The notes beneath the pieces were generated by a model. The model was not told where the DNA came from and did no database searches. It worked only from the letters and a program-made list of their open reading frames with translations. Made by a program: the position numbers and the translations under genes. From contig NZ_ACQA01000001.1 of the NCBI RefSeq assembly GCF_000182645.1, forward strand, positions 1,736,001 to 1,800,000: a stretch of DNA of 64,000 bases, written 5' to 3'. This document shows positions 56,292 to 63,828 of this stretch, piece by piece. This DNA comes from Brucella intermedia LMG 3301 (GTDB lineage Bacteria; Pseudomonadota; Alphaproteobacteria; Rhizobiales; Rhizobiaceae). Positions within the stretch are counted from its first letter, which is position 1; each line of letters begins with the position of its first letter.

Positions 56292-56675
56292 ATGGCGAAT
56301 GAACCAATGGCAGCTTGTTGCCTGCTGGTCGATGACTCATCGGTCATTCGCAAGGTCGCCCGCCGCATCCTTTCCGAAACCATAGCCGAATTTGCTGAAG
56401 CTTCGACCGGCCGGGAAGCGCTCGAAACCTGTTTTTCGCGCATGCCCGACGTCATGCTGCTCGACTACGACCTGCCGGACATGACGGCATTGGAAGTCGT
56501 GACCGAACTGCGCGCCATGCCGGGCGGCGACAAACTGCGGATCATCCTCTGTCTTTATGAACTCGACGTCACCCGCATCATGCGGGCGAAGCGGGCAGGC
56601 GCCAATGGCTATATTCTCAAGCCATTCGACCGCGCCTATCTCACCGAACAGTTTGCAGGCGTTCTGTCCGCCTGA
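56292..56675 (+). CDS. Single-domain response regulator next to ctrA
   Basis: This is a 127-residue stand-alone receiver. The acidic pair is Asp14-Asp15 (LLVDDSSVIRKV), the phosphorylation site Asp58 (MLLDYDLPDM), and the conserved Lys is 110 (GYILKPF). At the switch position where Thr or Ser is expected, the sequence is ILCLYE, so a Leu (88) stands there. Aromatic switching is also altered (Tyr89). This suggests a receiver that accepts phosphate from ChpT without the usual conformational output, a phosphate sink or a decoy. GGGGGG precedes the ATG. Confidence 0.88.
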   Translation: MANEPMAACCLLVDDSSVIRKVARRILSETIAEFAEASTGREALETCFSRMPDVMLLDYDLPDMTALEVVTELRAMPGGDKLRIILCLYELDVTRIMRAKRAGANGYILKPFDRAYLTEQFAGVLSA

Positions 56676-56705
56676 AAGCCGGGGCAAACGGTCACTCCAA
56701 AAAGC

Positions 56706-56731
56706 AAAAGCTCCGCCGAAGCGGAGCTTTT
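56706..56731. terminator. Bidirectional terminator between the receiver gene and ctrA
   Basis: AAAAGCTCCGC (56706-56716) and GCGGAGCTTTT (56721-56731) form a perfect 11-bp stem with a CGAA loop between converging genes. Confidence 0.88.
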
Positions 56732-56755
56732 TACATTTCGTAAGCCTGTTGCCGA

Positions 56756-57454
56756 TCAGGCGCTTTCGCGCATTTCCGCATCCGGCTCACGCAGCACATA
56801 ACCGCGACCCCAGACCGTCTCGATGTAGCTCTGGCTACCGGAAACAGCATCGAGCTTCTTGCGCAGCTTGCAGATGAAGACGTCGATAATCTTCAGTTCC
56901 GGCTCGTCCATCCCACCATAAAGATGGTTGAGGAACATTTCCTTGGTGAGCGTCGTGCCCTTGCGGAGCGAAAGAAGCTCCAGCATCTGGTATTCCTTGC
57001 CAGTCAGGTGAACGCGCTGGCCGGCGACTTCCACCGTCTTCGCATCCAGATTGACCACGAGGTCGCCCGTCGTGATGACCGACTGCGCATGACCCTTCGA
57101 ACGGCGCACGATCGCATGAATACGTGCGATCAACTCGTCCTTGTGGAACGGCTTGGTCATGTAGTCGTCGGCACCGAAGCCCAGACCACGAACCTTGTCC
57201 TCGATGCCGGCCATGCCGGAAAGGATAAGGATCGGCGTCTTCACCTTGGACAGACGCAAGGTGCGAAGAACTTCATAACCAGACATATCCGGCAGGTTCA
57301 GGTCCAGCAGGATGATGTCGTAATCATATAGTTTGCCGAGATCGATGCCTTCTTCGCCCAGATCGGTCGTGTAGACATTGAAACTCTCGGACTTGAGCAT
57401 CAACTCGATGCTCTGTGCGATAGCACTGTCGTCTTCAATCAAAAGGACGCGCAT
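56756..57454 (-). CDS. ctrA: Cell-cycle response regulator CtrA
   Basis: CtrA is the essential OmpR-type master regulator of the alphaproteobacterial cell cycle, acting on division, polarity and envelope genes. The 232-residue protein has an N-terminal receiver (Asp9-Asp10 in LLIEDDS, phospho-Asp51 in LLDLNLPDM, Lys in DYMTKPF). The C-terminal DNA-binding domain is typical ([20 protein letters not shown], then [32 protein letters not shown]). The C-terminal Ala-Glu-rich tail ends ESA, compatible with ClpXP degradation. The upstream region has six GANTC sites and CtrA-box-like sequences. Confidence 0.97.
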   Translation of the reverse strand: MRVLLIEDDSAIAQSIELMLKSESFNVYTTDLGEEGIDLGKLYDYDIILLDLNLPDMSGYEVLRTLRLSKVKTPILILSGMAGIEDKVRGLGFGADDYMTKPFHKDELIARIHAIVRRSKGHAQSVITTGDLVVNLDAKTVEVAGQRVHLTGKEYQMLELLSLRKGTTLTKEMFLNHLYGGMDEPELKIIDVFICKLRKKLDAVSGSQSYIETVWGRGYVLREPDAEMRESA

Positions 57455-57539
57455 CTCTTATCCCCTTTCCGCAGCCGACCCGATGTCCCTCACGGCAGCA
57501 CACGGAACTATCGTTGCCTTTGCATGAAGGTGCCAGCAA

Positions 57540-57547
57540 ATGGTTAA
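57540..57547 (-). promoter_or_regulatory. CtrA half-site near the ctrA start
   Basis: ATGGTTAA is the complement of TTAACCAT, a known CtrA recognition variant. It lies 86-93 bp upstream of the ctrA ATG. Confidence 0.45.
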
Positions 57548-57555
57548 CAAAATAT

Positions 57556-57687
57556 GATTCTGCTTGGCAAGCATATTTCTGCCCTGTTTAGAAAATTCTC
57601 TTACGCGCCTGAATCATAAAGACATTCTCTTCCTCACGACTCTAAAGCTTCGCATTAAGAATCTTCGCTAAGCGATTCATCTGACTC
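57556..57687. promoter_or_regulatory. Cluster of six GANTC (CcrM) sites upstream of ctrA
   Basis: GANTC occurs at 57556, 57611, 57638, 57659, 57674 and 57683. That is six in 132 bp, against a chance expectation of about one per 256 bp. CcrM methylation of such sites times ctrA transcription in Caulobacter. Confidence 0.75.
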
Positions 57688-57721
57688 TAGCTTTCGCCTG
57701 TTGCCGAAAAACCACATGAGG

Positions 57722-57736
57722 TTTACCGAGCCTTAA
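57722..57736. promoter_or_regulatory. Candidate CtrA box in the ctrA/FliJ-like promoter region
   Basis: TTTA-N7-TTAA matches the CtrA consensus at seven of eight positions. It lies 268 bp from the ctrA start and 248 bp from the FliJ-like start. Confidence 0.45.
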
Positions 57737-57983
57737 GTCCTAACGCGTATGATTAACTTCGCCGGTAAAGGAATGGTTACCAAACGAGCGAATTCTTAAC
57801 TTTTTGTTTCGCTTGTTGAGCCATTTCGGAAGAACGGCTGCGATGATTTCCCCTTCAGGGGCTTGAATTCGCAAGGAGATTCGGGTGCAGGCCGGGTGCG
57901 TTTTGCTCGTTCACACCTGTTAATAAAGTCGGGGGGAACGCCCCAACACATGAAAGCTGGTTGGTGTTCAAGGAGTATTGCGT

Positions 57984-58376
57984 ATGAAGCCACGTGAAAG
58001 CCTAGTCAGGCTGAAACTGTTCCAGGTGAAGGAAAAACGCCGTCAACTGGGCCAGCTCGACCTGATGATCGGCGAGTTCGAACGGATGGCCGGAGAACTC
58101 GACGCCCAGATTCTATCGGAAGAGAAAAAAGCTGGCATCACTGACATTAATCATTTCGCTTATCCGACCTTCGCCAAGGCGGCTCGCCAGCGGCGCGATA
58201 ATCTTTTCGTATCGATTCGCGACCTGATGTCCCAGAAGGAAGCGGCCGAAGCCGAATTGTCGGCGGCGGAAACCGAACTGACGAAGGCCGAAGCGCTTGA
58301 AGAACGCGACGGCGGCAAGGCTCCGAGGGAAGTGATCGAGCGTCCGGTAAATCAGCGCCGCGCCATGATCGGTTGA
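57984..58376 (+). CDS. FliJ-like coiled-coil protein
   Basis: This 130-residue all-helical protein begins MKPRESLVRLKLFQVKEKRR, and continues through LMIGEFERMAGELD and HFAYPTFAKAARQRRDNLFV to a charged C-terminal coiled coil. The pattern is that of FliJ, the chaperone-like component of the flagellar type III export apparatus, and rhizobial homologs beside ctrA carry that annotation as I recall. AGGAG lies eight bases before the ATG at 57984. It is divergent from ctrA and ends in a terminator. Confidence 0.72.
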   Translation: MKPRESLVRLKLFQVKEKRRQLGQLDLMIGEFERMAGELDAQILSEEKKAGITDINHFAYPTFAKAARQRRDNLFVSIRDLMSQKEAAEAELSAAETELTKAEALEERDGGKAPREVIERPVNQRRAMIG

Positions 58377-58411
58377 TCGACGTTTCGTTTCTCAACCTTG
58401 CCCAACGATGA

Positions 58412-58438
58412 AAAACACCGCCTCGCAGGCGGTGTTTT
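58412..58438. terminator. Terminator between the FliJ-like and DUF1203 genes
   Basis: AAAACACCGCCT (58412-58423) and AGGCGGTGTTTT (58427-58438) form a perfect 12-bp stem with a three-base loop. Confidence 0.85.
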
Positions 58439-58472
58439 CGTGTTCTCTCGATCAAACCGGCCTCCGGTCAAT

Positions 58473-58943
58473 TCAGCTTGCGCGCTTGATCCGCAACTGG
58501 AAACAGTTGTTGCGCGCAGATCGGACGTCGACGAAACTGATTTCCGGGCGACCCAGCAGGTCGGCGGCATAATCTGCCAGATCATCGCGCTCGACGACTT
58601 TCCCCGTTCCATATTTGATGCGGTGATTTTCGGTATAGCCTTTCAGCAGATAATCCTTGCTCGATTCCAAAATGGGCGGAACACCTCCCCCAGTCCAGGC
58701 CTCGCAGGGGTCGGCACACAAAAAGACCGGCCCGGTTTCAGCATAGGGCTGAACATCGGGAAAAGGGCGATAGGCGAGAATGAGCATGCCCGCCCCCTTC
58801 GGTACGAAGTCAAGGCAATGGCGGCAGGGGTTGCCCTCTCCATCGGAAACCGTTCGCTCCGGCGCACAGCCATAAGCATCCTTGCCACCGGCTTGCAAAG
58901 CACGCACCTCCTCGCTCGGCATTGGAAGATATTTTAGTTTCAT
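58473..58943 (-). CDS. DUF1203 family protein
   Basis: This is a 156-residue cytosolic protein. The family's cysteines are in GNPCRHCLDFVPKGAGMLIL, then PVFLCADPCEAWTGGG, ending VDVRSARNNCFQLRIKR. This matches DUF1203, of unknown function, and the paired Cys may bind metal. The ATG at 58943 has AAGGG just upstream and avoids a long non-family extension. It is divergent from the AbrB-type membrane protein gene. Confidence 0.83.
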   Translation of the reverse strand: MKLKYLPMPSEEVRALQAGGKDAYGCAPERTVSDGEGNPCRHCLDFVPKGAGMLILAYRPFPDVQPYAETGPVFLCADPCEAWTGGGVPPILESSKDYLLKGYTENHRIKYGTGKVVERDDLADYAADLLGRPEISFVDVRSARNNCFQLRIKRAS

Positions 58944-59181
58944 CACCCTTCTTCTCCATTGACTGGCAATTGGCGCGAACGCCCCATGGACAGCCGCCCG
59001 TGCTTCACGCCCACCTCTCAAACTGCCGATGGAGAAGCTGACGAACCATCCGTTTCTTCGGATCAAATACGACAATTGCCAAAATCTTTTGCGGTTAGCT
59101 GGAGGGAGCGTGGAGATTTGGGCAAAGCCGTGCAAATCTTGGTTTGCATCGCACCCGGGCCGGATGTAGTGAAAAGACATA

Positions 59182-60303
59182 ATGCAGAAATCCTCCCCCT
59201 CCGGGCCGAATTCGGCCTCCACCAAATTCAGCGTCAGGACCTTGCCGAGACCAGTCCAATTGGGTCTTCTGGTCGCATTCTCCGCCATCCTGATCTTTGC
59301 AGGGGAAAAGCTGCAACTGCCTGCCGCGATGCTTCTGGGCGCTATGCTTGGTGCAATCCTGATGGCTGCTGGCGAAAGCACATTGCGGGTCCACCGCTGG
59401 CTGTCACTCGCAGCACAAGGCGTCGTCGGCTGCCTCATCGCGCGTTCGATCACTGCCGAGTTCTTCACGAGCATGGGGCAGCACCTGCCCGTCATCCTGC
59501 TATCCGTGGGCTACGTGCTTTTTGCCAGCACCTTCATCGGCTATCTGCTGGCGCGGTTTCGCATTCTGCCGGGAACAACCGCCGTATGGGGTTCTTCCCC
59601 CGGGGCGGCCACGGCAATGACGCTGATGGCGGAATCCCACGGCGCGGATGCCCGCCTCGTCGCGTTCATGCAATATCTGCGCGTGGTGCTGGTTGCCACA
59701 GCCGCTTCGCTGGTCCTGCGCCTCAGCACAGGTGTGGAAACCGTTGCGCCTGCCGAAATCATATGGTTTCCACCTGTCGATTGGTCCATACTAGGACCTA
59801 CGCTGCTGCTGATCGTCGTCGGCGCGTTCCTCGGCGAACTCCTCCGCATTCCGACCGGCGCCATGCTCGTGCCGCTCATATTGGGCGCATTGCTTCAAGA
59901 CACCGGCTTCATCACCATCGACCTGCCGCCATGGCTGCTCGCGGTCAGCTATCTGCTCATCGGCTGGCGCATCGGCCTCGGCTTCTCGCGCGCCATCATC
60001 GCCCATGCGGCGCGGGCGTTTCCGGCGGTGCTGACATCCACGTTGCTCCTCATCGCCGTCTGCGGGCTGTTCGGCATGGCGCTCGGCCATGTGCTGGGCC
60101 TCGATCCGTTGACAGCCTATCTCGCCACCAGTCCCGGTGGCGCGGATACGGTTGCAATCATCGCAGCATCGAGCAATGTCGACCTGCCTTTCATCATTGC
60201 CATGCAGACAAGCCGCTTCTTCATCGTGCTTCTAGCAGGTCCGGCCCTCGCCCGCTTCGTGGCCGCGCGCATCGACAAGCGGTTGAAGAAAAAGAACCTT
60301 TAA
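59182..60303 (+). CDS. AbrB-family membrane protein (PF05145, 'AmoA/AbrB')
   Basis: This 373-residue integral membrane protein has about ten helices in two repeats, each with a glycine-rich re-entrant-like segment: PGTTAVWGSSPGAATAMTLM in the first and LATSPGGADTVAIIAASSNV in the second. That duplication marks the AbrB family once mislabelled ammonia monooxygenase. The function is unknown; it may be a transporter or regulator of membrane processes. The N-terminus is Ser/Pro-rich without a signal peptide. Confidence 0.85.
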   Translation: MQKSSPSGPNSASTKFSVRTLPRPVQLGLLVAFSAILIFAGEKLQLPAAMLLGAMLGAILMAAGESTLRVHRWLSLAAQGVVGCLIARSITAEFFTSMGQHLPVILLSVGYVLFASTFIGYLLARFRILPGTTAVWGSSPGAATAMTLMAESHGADARLVAFMQYLRVVLVATAASLVLRLSTGVETVAPAEIIWFPPVDWSILGPTLLLIVVGAFLGELLRIPTGAMLVPLILGALLQDTGFITIDLPPWLLAVSYLLIGWRIGLGFSRAIIAHAARAFPAVLTSTLLLIAVCGLFGMALGHVLGLDPLTAYLATSPGGADTVAIIAASSNVDLPFIIAMQTSRFFIVLLAGPALARFVAARIDKRLKKKNL

Positions 60304-60422
60304 AGCGGCTCCTGTTTTCCCGGTATCGTCAGGACCGCTCTTACCGGTTTCGGGCATTTTCAGACACAAATGCCCTGGCAACCTGATTGCCGAAAACGGC
60401 GGGGCCGTGTTACGTTTCCGCC

Positions 60423-60815
60423 ATGACACAGGTTTGCACCCATCTCATGTTTCAGGGCAGTGCAGGCGCGGCGCTGGAAACATATCGTTCGATCTTTCCG
60501 GACTTCCTGATCGAGTCGATCAAAACCTATGACGAAGCAAGCGGCAGCCCCGGCAAGGTGCAGATTGCCCGCGTGACCTTTGCCGAACACCGGCTGATCG
60601 TGATCGACAGCCCCATCCCGCATCAGTTCGATTTCAATCCGTCCGTATCCCTGTTCGTCGACTTTCATGATGAGGAAAGCCTGACCGGCGTTTTCGAAAA
60701 GCTTTCGGAAGGCGGCGAGACGCTGATGCCGCTCGACAATTATGGTTTCAGCAAGCTTTTCGCCTGGATCAAGGATAAATACGGTGTTTCCTGGCAATTG
60801 AACTTGCAAGCCTGA
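60423..60815 (+). CDS. PhnB/3-demethylubiquinone-methyltransferase-like VOC protein
   Basis: This is a 130-residue protein of the glyoxalase/bleomycin-resistance superfamily, PF06983 subgroup. Visible marks are THLMFQGSAGAALETYRSIF, then LIVIDSPIPHQFDFNPSVS and SLFVDFHDEES, ending FAWIKDKYGVSWQLN. No catalytic role is assigned to most such proteins. The ATG at 60423 gives the usual domain length; an upstream start at 60387 adds twelve residues. A terminator follows. Confidence 0.83.
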   Translation: MTQVCTHLMFQGSAGAALETYRSIFPDFLIESIKTYDEASGSPGKVQIARVTFAEHRLIVIDSPIPHQFDFNPSVSLFVDFHDEESLTGVFEKLSEGGETLMPLDNYGFSKLFAWIKDKYGVSWQLNLQA

Positions 60816-60822
60816 AACATAA

Positions 60823-60846
60823 AAAACCCGGCTTTCGCCGGGTTTT
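60823..60846. terminator. Bidirectional terminator between the VOC and aminotransferase genes
   Basis: AAAACCCGGC (60823-60832) and GCCGGGTTTT (60837-60846) form a perfect 10-bp stem with a TTTC loop between converging genes. Confidence 0.85.
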
Positions 60847-60866
60847 CGTTAGACAGGCAAAAAAGA

Positions 60867-61991
60867 TCAAGCCTTTTTGCCGTGGAAACCACGAATGGCG
60901 CCGATGATCTTGTCCTGATCGGCTTCCGACAGATAGGGGTGCATCGGCAGGCTCAGAATGCGGTTCGGCAGGCTTTCCGAAACTGGAAGGCCTCCCGGCG
61001 CAACTGAATAGTGCTTGTATGCGGTCTGCTGGTGCAGCGGCTTCACATAATAGATGACCGAAGGAACGCCTTCCGTCTGAAGATGCGCCTTCAGGCCGTC
61101 GCGGTTATCGCTCTCGATGGAATACTGCGCCCAAGCCGAGCGATTGCCAGCCGGGAGCGCCGGAACCTTGACGACATCCTTCAGCGCTTCGTTGTAGCGC
61201 TTGGCGATGCGGTCACGTGCTTCCATTTCGTCTTCGAGGATTGCAAGCTTTTCCAGAAGAACGGCTGCCTGAATGGTGTCCAGACGCGAATTGAGCCCGA
61301 TACGAACGTTGTCGTACTGGGTTTCGCCCTTGCCATGGAACAGGACCGAACGCAGCGTGTCGGCCAGTTCGGCATCGTTGGTGAACATCGCGCCGCCGTC
61401 GCCATAGCAGCCGAGCGGCTTGGCGGGATAGAAGCTCGTCGCACCGACATGGCCGAAAGCGCCGCACATGACGTTATCGCGCTTGCCGCCGATCGACTGC
61501 GCAGCGTCTTCGATGACGAACAGGTCTTCGCGATCCGCGATGGCGCTGATGCGGTTATAGTCGGCAGCCAGGCCGAACAGATCGACCGGGATGATCGCCT
61601 TTGGCTGCAGGCGGCCTTCCTTGCGGATGGCGGCGATAGCAGCTTCGAGCTGCTCGACATTCAGATTGTAGCTTTGCGCATCCACGTCGATAAAGACCGG
61701 CTCGGCGCCCACCAGTGCAACAACTTCCGCCGTGGCAGCGAAGGTGAAGGACGGAACGAACACGGCGTCGCCCGGTCCGATGCCGCGCGCCATCAAAGGC
61801 ATCTGCAAGGCGTCGGTGCCATTGGCGCAGGCGATGACGTGTTCCACGCCCAGATATTCGCCAAGCTTCTTTTCAAACTCGGCTACTTCCGGTCCAAGAA
61901 TATAACGGCCTTCCGCAACAACCTTGGAAATGGCGGCATTGAGACGGTCTTCGATACGCGCGCGCTGCGCTCCAAGATCAATAAACTGCAT
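60867..61991 (-). CDS. DegT/DnrJ-type sugar aminotransferase, WbpE-like
   Basis: This 374-residue PLP enzyme transfers an amino group to a nucleotide-linked keto sugar. The PLP-binding Lys is in SFYPAKPLGCYGDGGA, with the Asp-Ala-Ala-Gln motif in IEDAAQSIGG. Sequence features (FIDLGAQRARIEDRLNAAIS, YILGPEVAEFE, CANGTDALQ) recall WbpE, which aminates UDP-3-keto-GlcNAcA. The ATG at 61991 fits the family; the longer frame is not conserved. The dehydrogenase 160 bp upstream on the same strand likely supplies the keto sugar. Probably involved in surface polysaccharide. Confidence 0.86.
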   Translation of the reverse strand: MQFIDLGAQRARIEDRLNAAISKVVAEGRYILGPEVAEFEKKLGEYLGVEHVIACANGTDALQMPLMARGIGPGDAVFVPSFTFAATAEVVALVGAEPVFIDVDAQSYNLNVEQLEAAIAAIRKEGRLQPKAIIPVDLFGLAADYNRISAIADREDLFVIEDAAQSIGGKRDNVMCGAFGHVGATSFYPAKPLGCYGDGGAMFTNDAELADTLRSVLFHGKGETQYDNVRIGLNSRLDTIQAAVLLEKLAILEDEMEARDRIAKRYNEALKDVVKVPALPAGNRSAWAQYSIESDNRDGLKAHLQTEGVPSVIYYVKPLHQQTAYKHYSVAPGGLPVSESLPNRILSLPMHPYLSEADQDKIIGAIRGFHGKKA

Positions 61992-62151
61992 GTTGGCTCC
62001 AATATATCTGGCCCGCACAAGTCGATATGCGAATCCTCGGCAACCTATTTATTCGCTTGCGCCCTGCCCCGCTATGGCCAGAGCGTTCAAAGTTTTGCGA
62101 TTCCTGTAACACCGCTTGACGCAGGTTACCGGGCCCGCACGCCCCCACATT

Positions 62152-63108
62152 TTACTGCGGGTGCCTGACAGTACCTTCTGTGAGAATGCGCAGCACGCTG
62201 ATTGCTTCCTTGCCGTCGGTGCGCGGATTTTCGCGCGTCTCGATGCAATGCATGAAATGCTGCAATTCGCGTGTCAGCGGCATGCCTTCTTCAACAGGGA
62301 TGCAGACCGGCTCGACGGATTTGAAAGACCACTGGTCGTTTTCCCGCCAGACTTCATGATTGTAGAGCGCAAGCTTGCGATCCCACGGCTCGCCATCGTC
62401 GAACACCGCCATGCCTTTCGTGCCGGTGACCGTCAGGCGGCGTTCGCGATAGGCATTCAGGCGCGACGCAAACAGATGGCCGCGGATGCCATTGGGAAAA
62501 TCGAGATGAAGATGGGCTATATCGGTGAGATGATCGAGCGTCGCCACGCCTTCTCCCCGTACCGCGCTCGGCTCTTCTCCGGTGATAGCCAGGATCATCG
62601 AAAGATCGTGCGGCGCAAGATCCCACAAAGCATCGAACGTGTTGTGGAACTTGCCGAAACCGACGCGATGCGAATGCACATAGCGAATATCGCCAAGCTC
62701 GCCGCTTTTCACCATGTCGAGCAGTTTCTCGAAAGCCGGGTGGAAACGCAGCACATGGCCGACCATGAACACGCGACCGTTTTCACGGGCGGCCTCGACT
62801 TCGGCTTCCGCAGCCGGAATGTCGAGCGCGATCGGCTTTTCGACCAGTACGTCCTTGCCGTTCTTCACAGCCTGGATGGCGTATTGTGAATGGAACTGTG
62901 CCGGCAATGCCAGGACGATGCCGTCAATGTCTGAACGCGTGAACAATTCATCGACGGGAATGTTGGGAACATTGAACTCGGCCGCGAAGCGTTCTGCCTG
63001 TTCTGTTCTTGCGTCGGAAACTGCCTGAAGGGCACCGAGGCTCTTCAGGGTACGAATGTGATTGCCGCCCCAATAGCCACAACCCAAAACCGCAATACGA
63101 GGTGCCAT
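62152..63108 (-). CDS. Gfo/Idh/MocA-family sugar dehydrogenase, WlbA-like
   Basis: This 318-residue NAD-dependent oxidoreductase has the Rossmann motif VLGCGYWGGNHIRTL. The catalytic EKP is in VLVEKPIALD, and WDLAPHDLSMIL carries the conserved active-site His. Such enzymes oxidise the 3-hydroxyl of UDP-GlcNAcA in pathways to 2,3-diamino sugars, with WbpE-type aminotransferases as partners, which fits the next gene. The exact substrate is inferred from this pairing. It is followed on the other side by the tRNA-Met gene. Confidence 0.85.
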   Translation of the reverse strand: MAPRIAVLGCGYWGGNHIRTLKSLGALQAVSDARTEQAERFAAEFNVPNIPVDELFTRSDIDGIVLALPAQFHSQYAIQAVKNGKDVLVEKPIALDIPAAEAEVEAARENGRVFMVGHVLRFHPAFEKLLDMVKSGELGDIRYVHSHRVGFGKFHNTFDALWDLAPHDLSMILAITGEEPSAVRGEGVATLDHLTDIAHLHLDFPNGIRGHLFASRLNAYRERRLTVTGTKGMAVFDDGEPWDRKLALYNHEVWRENDQWSFKSVEPVCIPVEEGMPLTRELQHFMHCIETRENPRTDGKEAISVLRILTEGTVRHPQ

Positions 63109-63294
63109 AAAACCATGCCTTTGCTGATGCCAAGTTCCTTATCGGTGCAAATGATAGAAAACAAGACGAAAGCTATGCGAAGAGTGCTTGACAGCTTTTC
63201 ATTCCGCACATATACCGCCGCCATTCCTTGCAGGAACAACGATTTGCCCCACCGGAAACGGCGATCATGAAGTTGTCTCTGTAAAGCGACGCGT

Positions 63295-63371
63295 GGCGGA
63301 GTAGCTCAGTAGGTTAGAGCAGAGGAATCATAATCCTTGTGTCGGGGGTTCGAATCCCTCCTCCGCTACCA
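63295..63371 (+). tRNA. tRNA-Met (anticodon CAT)
   Basis: The 77-base gene folds fully. The acceptor arm is GGCGGAG with CTCCGCT (first pair G-U), the D arm includes GCTCAG-TAGG-TTAGAGC, and the anticodon loop is ATCATAA with CAT. The T arm is GGGGG-TTCGAAT-CCCTC, and CCA is encoded at 63369-63371. The absence of the initiator features (mismatched first pair of C-A type and three G-C pairs in the anticodon stem) points to elongator Met. A lysidine-modified Ile tRNA cannot be strictly excluded. Confidence 0.95.
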
Positions 63372-63432
63372 TTCTCTTTCTCCAGCGATAATCCGAGTTT
63401 GGCGGCGTCACCGGTTAACGGTGGGTTTTGCG

Positions 63433-63534
63433 TGTAGCGTGTCGCTCGTTCCTGACATTTTGACGCTGGTTTTTAGACAAAATCAAAATTTCTAAGCAGG
63501 CTTTTAGTGAACGTTTGAGGGGCATTTAAGCCCC
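63433..63534. repeat. 102-bp element, copy 1
   Basis: It begins TGTAGCGTGTCGC, continues through AATCAAAATTTCTAAGC, and ends in the hairpin GGGGCATTTAAGCCCC. Copy 2 lies exactly 289 bp downstream with the same length. The last 56 bp differ at about seven positions. Confidence 0.75.
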
Positions 63535-63721
63535 GTCAAATCAGTCATCATGATTTCAGGAAATTGTCTGCCCTACTCTTATCGTTCTGACAGCGCTCTT
63601 GGGTAGGCGACGGCTCAACGGTCAATCCGTATCGGCTTCCGCGCAGACAACATCACGTTAGCCGTCAAATCCAATCTCTGCAATGGGCAGCTTTAAGAGT
63701 GCGCCACGCATACGCCGCAGC

Positions 63722-63823
63722 TGTAGCGTGACGCGCGGTTTGGCATTTTTGTCACAACAATTGGCAGCAAATCAAAATTTCTAAGCGGGTCTTTAGGGAT
63801 CGTTTGAGGGGCTTTTAAGCCCC
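63722..63823. repeat. 102-bp element, copy 2
   Basis: It begins TGTAGCGTGACGC, contains AATCAAAATTTCTAAGC, and ends in the hairpin GGGGCTTTTAAGCCCC, six bases before the stop of the partial minus-strand gene, for which the hairpin may act as terminator. Confidence 0.75.
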
Positions 63824-63828
63824 TCTTA

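Larger units (their letters stand above)
57455..57983. other. ctrA promoter region
   Basis: These 529 bp between ctrA and the FliJ-like gene hold no gene. They contain six GANTC methylation sites (57556-57687), ATGGTTAA at 57540-57547 (complement of the CtrA site TTAACCAT), TTTA-N7-TTAA at 57722-57736, and the FliJ-like ribosome binding site. Both divergent genes are probably controlled here. Confidence 0.65.
63372..63828. other. Gene-poor tract after tRNA-Met
   Basis: No supported gene in 457 bp. It contains two copies of a 102-bp element (63433-63534 and 63722-63823), each ending in a hairpin. No integrase remnant or tRNA 3'-end duplication was found in the visible part. Confidence 0.55.
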
